In this document: one piece after another, positions 61,871 through 64,000 of the stretch
Numbering within the stretch: the stretch's first letter is position 1
Layout: the number at the start of each line of letters is the position of its first letter
Assembly (NCBI GenBank): GCA_032158295.1
Contig: CM063245.1
Location: 26,795,226 to 26,859,225, forward strand
Length of the DNA: 64,000 nt
Reading direction: 5' to 3'
Source: Pycnopodia helianthoides
Lineage: Eukaryota > Echinodermata > Asteroidea > Forcipulatida > Asteriidae
Translations under genes and position numbers: made by a program
The notes under the pieces: model-generated
Told to the model about the DNA's origin: nothing
Database searches by the model: none
Seen by the model: only the letters and a program-made list of their open reading frames with translations

Positions 61871-61904
61871 TGAATCTCCAAAGATCGCCTGCAGGCGACT
61901 TTTG

Positions 61905-62168
61905 AAAATGTCCGTGGTGTCCGTTTGAATGCTGCCCTCAATATGGTCAGAGTTGCAGTTGGTACCTGCTGTCACCTCACTAAGCGTGGATGAATTCAAC
62001 GTTCTTGATGAAAATATTGTGACAGTTTTTGCTGCTCTCTCAACAAATAGGCGCTGTATTCAGCTGAAACTTTTCGCAGATGACTTTTAGTGCAACTTTC
62101 TCAATAATTTGTGGCTATAAATCACCATTACGTTGACAAGAACCAAACGGCAAACCTACCTTTAAAGA
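61905..62168 (+). mobile_element. M7-type MITE, right part
   Basis: Shares GCGTGGATGAATTCAACGTT and GTATTCAGCTGAAACTTTTC with the element in SLC43 intron 4 and ends ACCTACCTTTAA. Confidence 0.75.
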
Positions 62169-62169
62169 C

Positions 62170-64000
62170 TTATTAAACAACATAATGCAAAATAGATTCA
62201 AATTTATATTTTGTAATTTGTATCCTTTATCATGTAATTATACTCAGTAACTACAGGTGTGTGTTTATCATTGATTTTGTAAGAGTACATTCATTTAGTT
62301 GTCAGTCCATCCCGTAAAAGTGTCATAAATGTAGTGGTTTGACATAGTGCCAATCAACTGCTCTCTGCTAGAGATAAAAGTAGTGGTTATTTCAATTCAA
62401 TTCAATTCAATTCAACGAAATGAAACGTGTCTTTTTTTTCTCCTTTTTGTTTTCTTTTGTGTATTTGTTGGGGGATCGAATTGTTTCAAACAAAGTTAAC
62501 ACTTCTCAGGATATTTTTTTTGAAAAAATAAGCTTCAAGATTAAAAAATGTTCCTTGTTTTTTCCATTTCACTATTCCCAAGCTGTACCATAGCTTTATG
62601 TCGTGAGGAGGCATGGTATTCAACCTACTCTAATCTGATTTCTGATTTGATTTAATTTCTTATTTGTTTGCCCTCAGAAAAAAACGGTAAATTTGTTTTT
62701 AAATTGCTTGAAAAGTCTATACAAGCCTTATGTTCCTACTTTGTTCTCCCCGAAGGCCAAATGTCATGCCTGCATGAGTGAGTTATCAACTTAATAGCAA
62801 ATTACTAACTACTATAAACAGTTTAAAGTCTTCCAGTGTAGATTATCAGGTTGATTTAAAATGGTGGTGGTGCAATATTTCAAAAATACCTAGAAGTTTA
62901 TTTTCATCAACTAAGGCTTTGGTGTTTAGTTAGCAGAGGTGCTTTGTTTGCAGGATAGTGTATAGACCTTTTGTTTACAAGATACATCACCATTTTTCTA
63001 TGGGAGGCCTTGATAACCACAAAATTATTAACTGGCATGGCAACAGATTGCCCTTTTTAGTAAACATTTATGAAGTATAAGTTCACATTTTGTTCTGGAT
63101 AGTAAGCTAATAAATTAATAATATGGGTATGAATTTGATAGCATTATTGATCAAATAATAAACTGTTGTATTTTCCGTAGTGAGGGCCGCCCAAAATCTT
63201 GCCAACCACTGGTTGGCAAGACTCAACTGTCCTGATTGATAATTGTTTCTTTACCTAATAATGCCAAAATGTGCTCGGAAGTAACTGACCTGGATTGTCG
63301 GTTGTCCGTTGAACAACTATTTTTGTCTTTGAATAATTACTAAGAGAAGCTAGACAACTCTCCGAAAAAACTGTTTAATTTATGAAGTTTTTTTTTAGTT
63401 TGGGGATATTTTTTATTTACAGCTACAGTGAAGAGGGCTGGAATTTGTTGAAAGTTCAAGACAGTATTGTTCAGAAATGCAGTATTCATAAGTAGTAATA
63501 CCCCTACCTGTTGTATTATCATTTCTCTTTTATTCAGAGGATCAAATCATGAGGATGAAATCTAGATTTTTGGTTCAACAAAGTTTTAAAAAGGGACTCC
63601 AAGGTCAAATTCAGTTTTGTGCTGCACTCATTTTCCAATAGATAGAGCCTTCATGAAGGGGGGAGAAAAGTACAGTCTCTAACCTCACATTAAAATGGTG
63701 TAAAATGCCATTTTATTTGATACTCTTTCATGGCGATATTTGAAACATGACGTCATCGAACACCCAAAATAAATGGGTCTGTACATTCCAAAGAGGAATT
63801 CTTTTGTGAAGGTCAAAAGGTCACAATCAATGCCGCTTTGATTGAATATCATCAAAATTCAGGAATGGACTAAAAATTCTCTGTACATAAACATAAGGCT
63901 ATATGTTTGAAATGTGATGTCATCAAATGTTTTTTTTTAGATTTTGACAAAAATTGCACTTGAAGGGAGACTTGTAAAAACAATTTCATCATCATAAGGA
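62170..64000. other. Right end of window, no gene recognised
   Basis: AT-rich. Holds an (ATTCA)n microsatellite at about 62,392-62,415 and no exon-like frame that I can support. Confidence 0.5.

Overview
The window is animal nuclear DNA: split genes with GT-AG introns, no operons, many short non-autonomous transposons, tRNA-derived SINEs and minisatellites. Gene content (a Fringe glycosyltransferase, an SLC43-type transporter, the RNA demethylase ALKBH5 and the ankyrin protein ANKRD54) fits a bilaterian. The dense families of short inverted-repeat elements beginning TTAAAGG, and the GGGCCCAATTTCATAGAGCTG type, suggest to me a marine deuterostome, most likely an echinoderm such as a sea star. 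That assignment is an inference from repeat style, not a database match.

Layout. (1) 1-10,604: no exon that I can support; probably the long intron after Fringe exon 6, holding MITEs, a 107-bp tandem repeat and other dispersed repeats. (2) 10,605-22,309, minus strand: the first six coding exons of a Fringe gene, including the DDD motif. The C-terminal exons lie beyond the left edge. (3) 22,310-25,376: about 3 kb between divergent genes, with a 5-prime repeat triplet and MITEs. (4) 25,377-40,984, plus strand: nine coding exons of an SLC43-family transporter, closest in motifs to SLC43A3. Intron 3 (5.8 kb) and introns 4 to 6 are full of repeats. (5) 40,985-49,691: intergenic, with the transporter 3-prime UTR, SINEs and nested MITEs. 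(6) 49,692-52,563, minus strand: three coding exons of ALKBH5. (7) 52,564-53,343: a 780-bp head-to-head promoter region. (8) 53,344-61,225, plus strand: seven coding exons of ANKRD54, followed by a repeat-bearing 3-prime UTR. (9) 61,860-64,000: no gene seen.

The genes do not form a pathway: Fringe acts in the Golgi on Notch, SLC43 transporters sit in the plasma membrane, ALKBH5 removes m6A from RNA in the nucleus, and ANKRD54 is a nucleocytoplasmic adaptor.

The most unusual signal is how repeats have touched splice sites. A roughly 46-bp minisatellite ends exactly at the acceptor of transporter exon 6, and its unit is a copy of that acceptor plus the first codons. A 111-bp tandem duplication has doubled the acceptor and start of ANKRD54 exon 6, and the frame stays open through both copies. 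The donor of transporter exon 4 lies inside the terminal repeat of a TTAA-type MITE whose natural end reads AG|GTAGG. There is also a 22-bp perfect palindrome flanked by an 8-bp target duplication, which looks like a hAT-type element reduced to its two tips. Both ALKBH5 and the transporter carry an apparent one-base deletion in the first coding exon, which I take to be assembly errors until checked.
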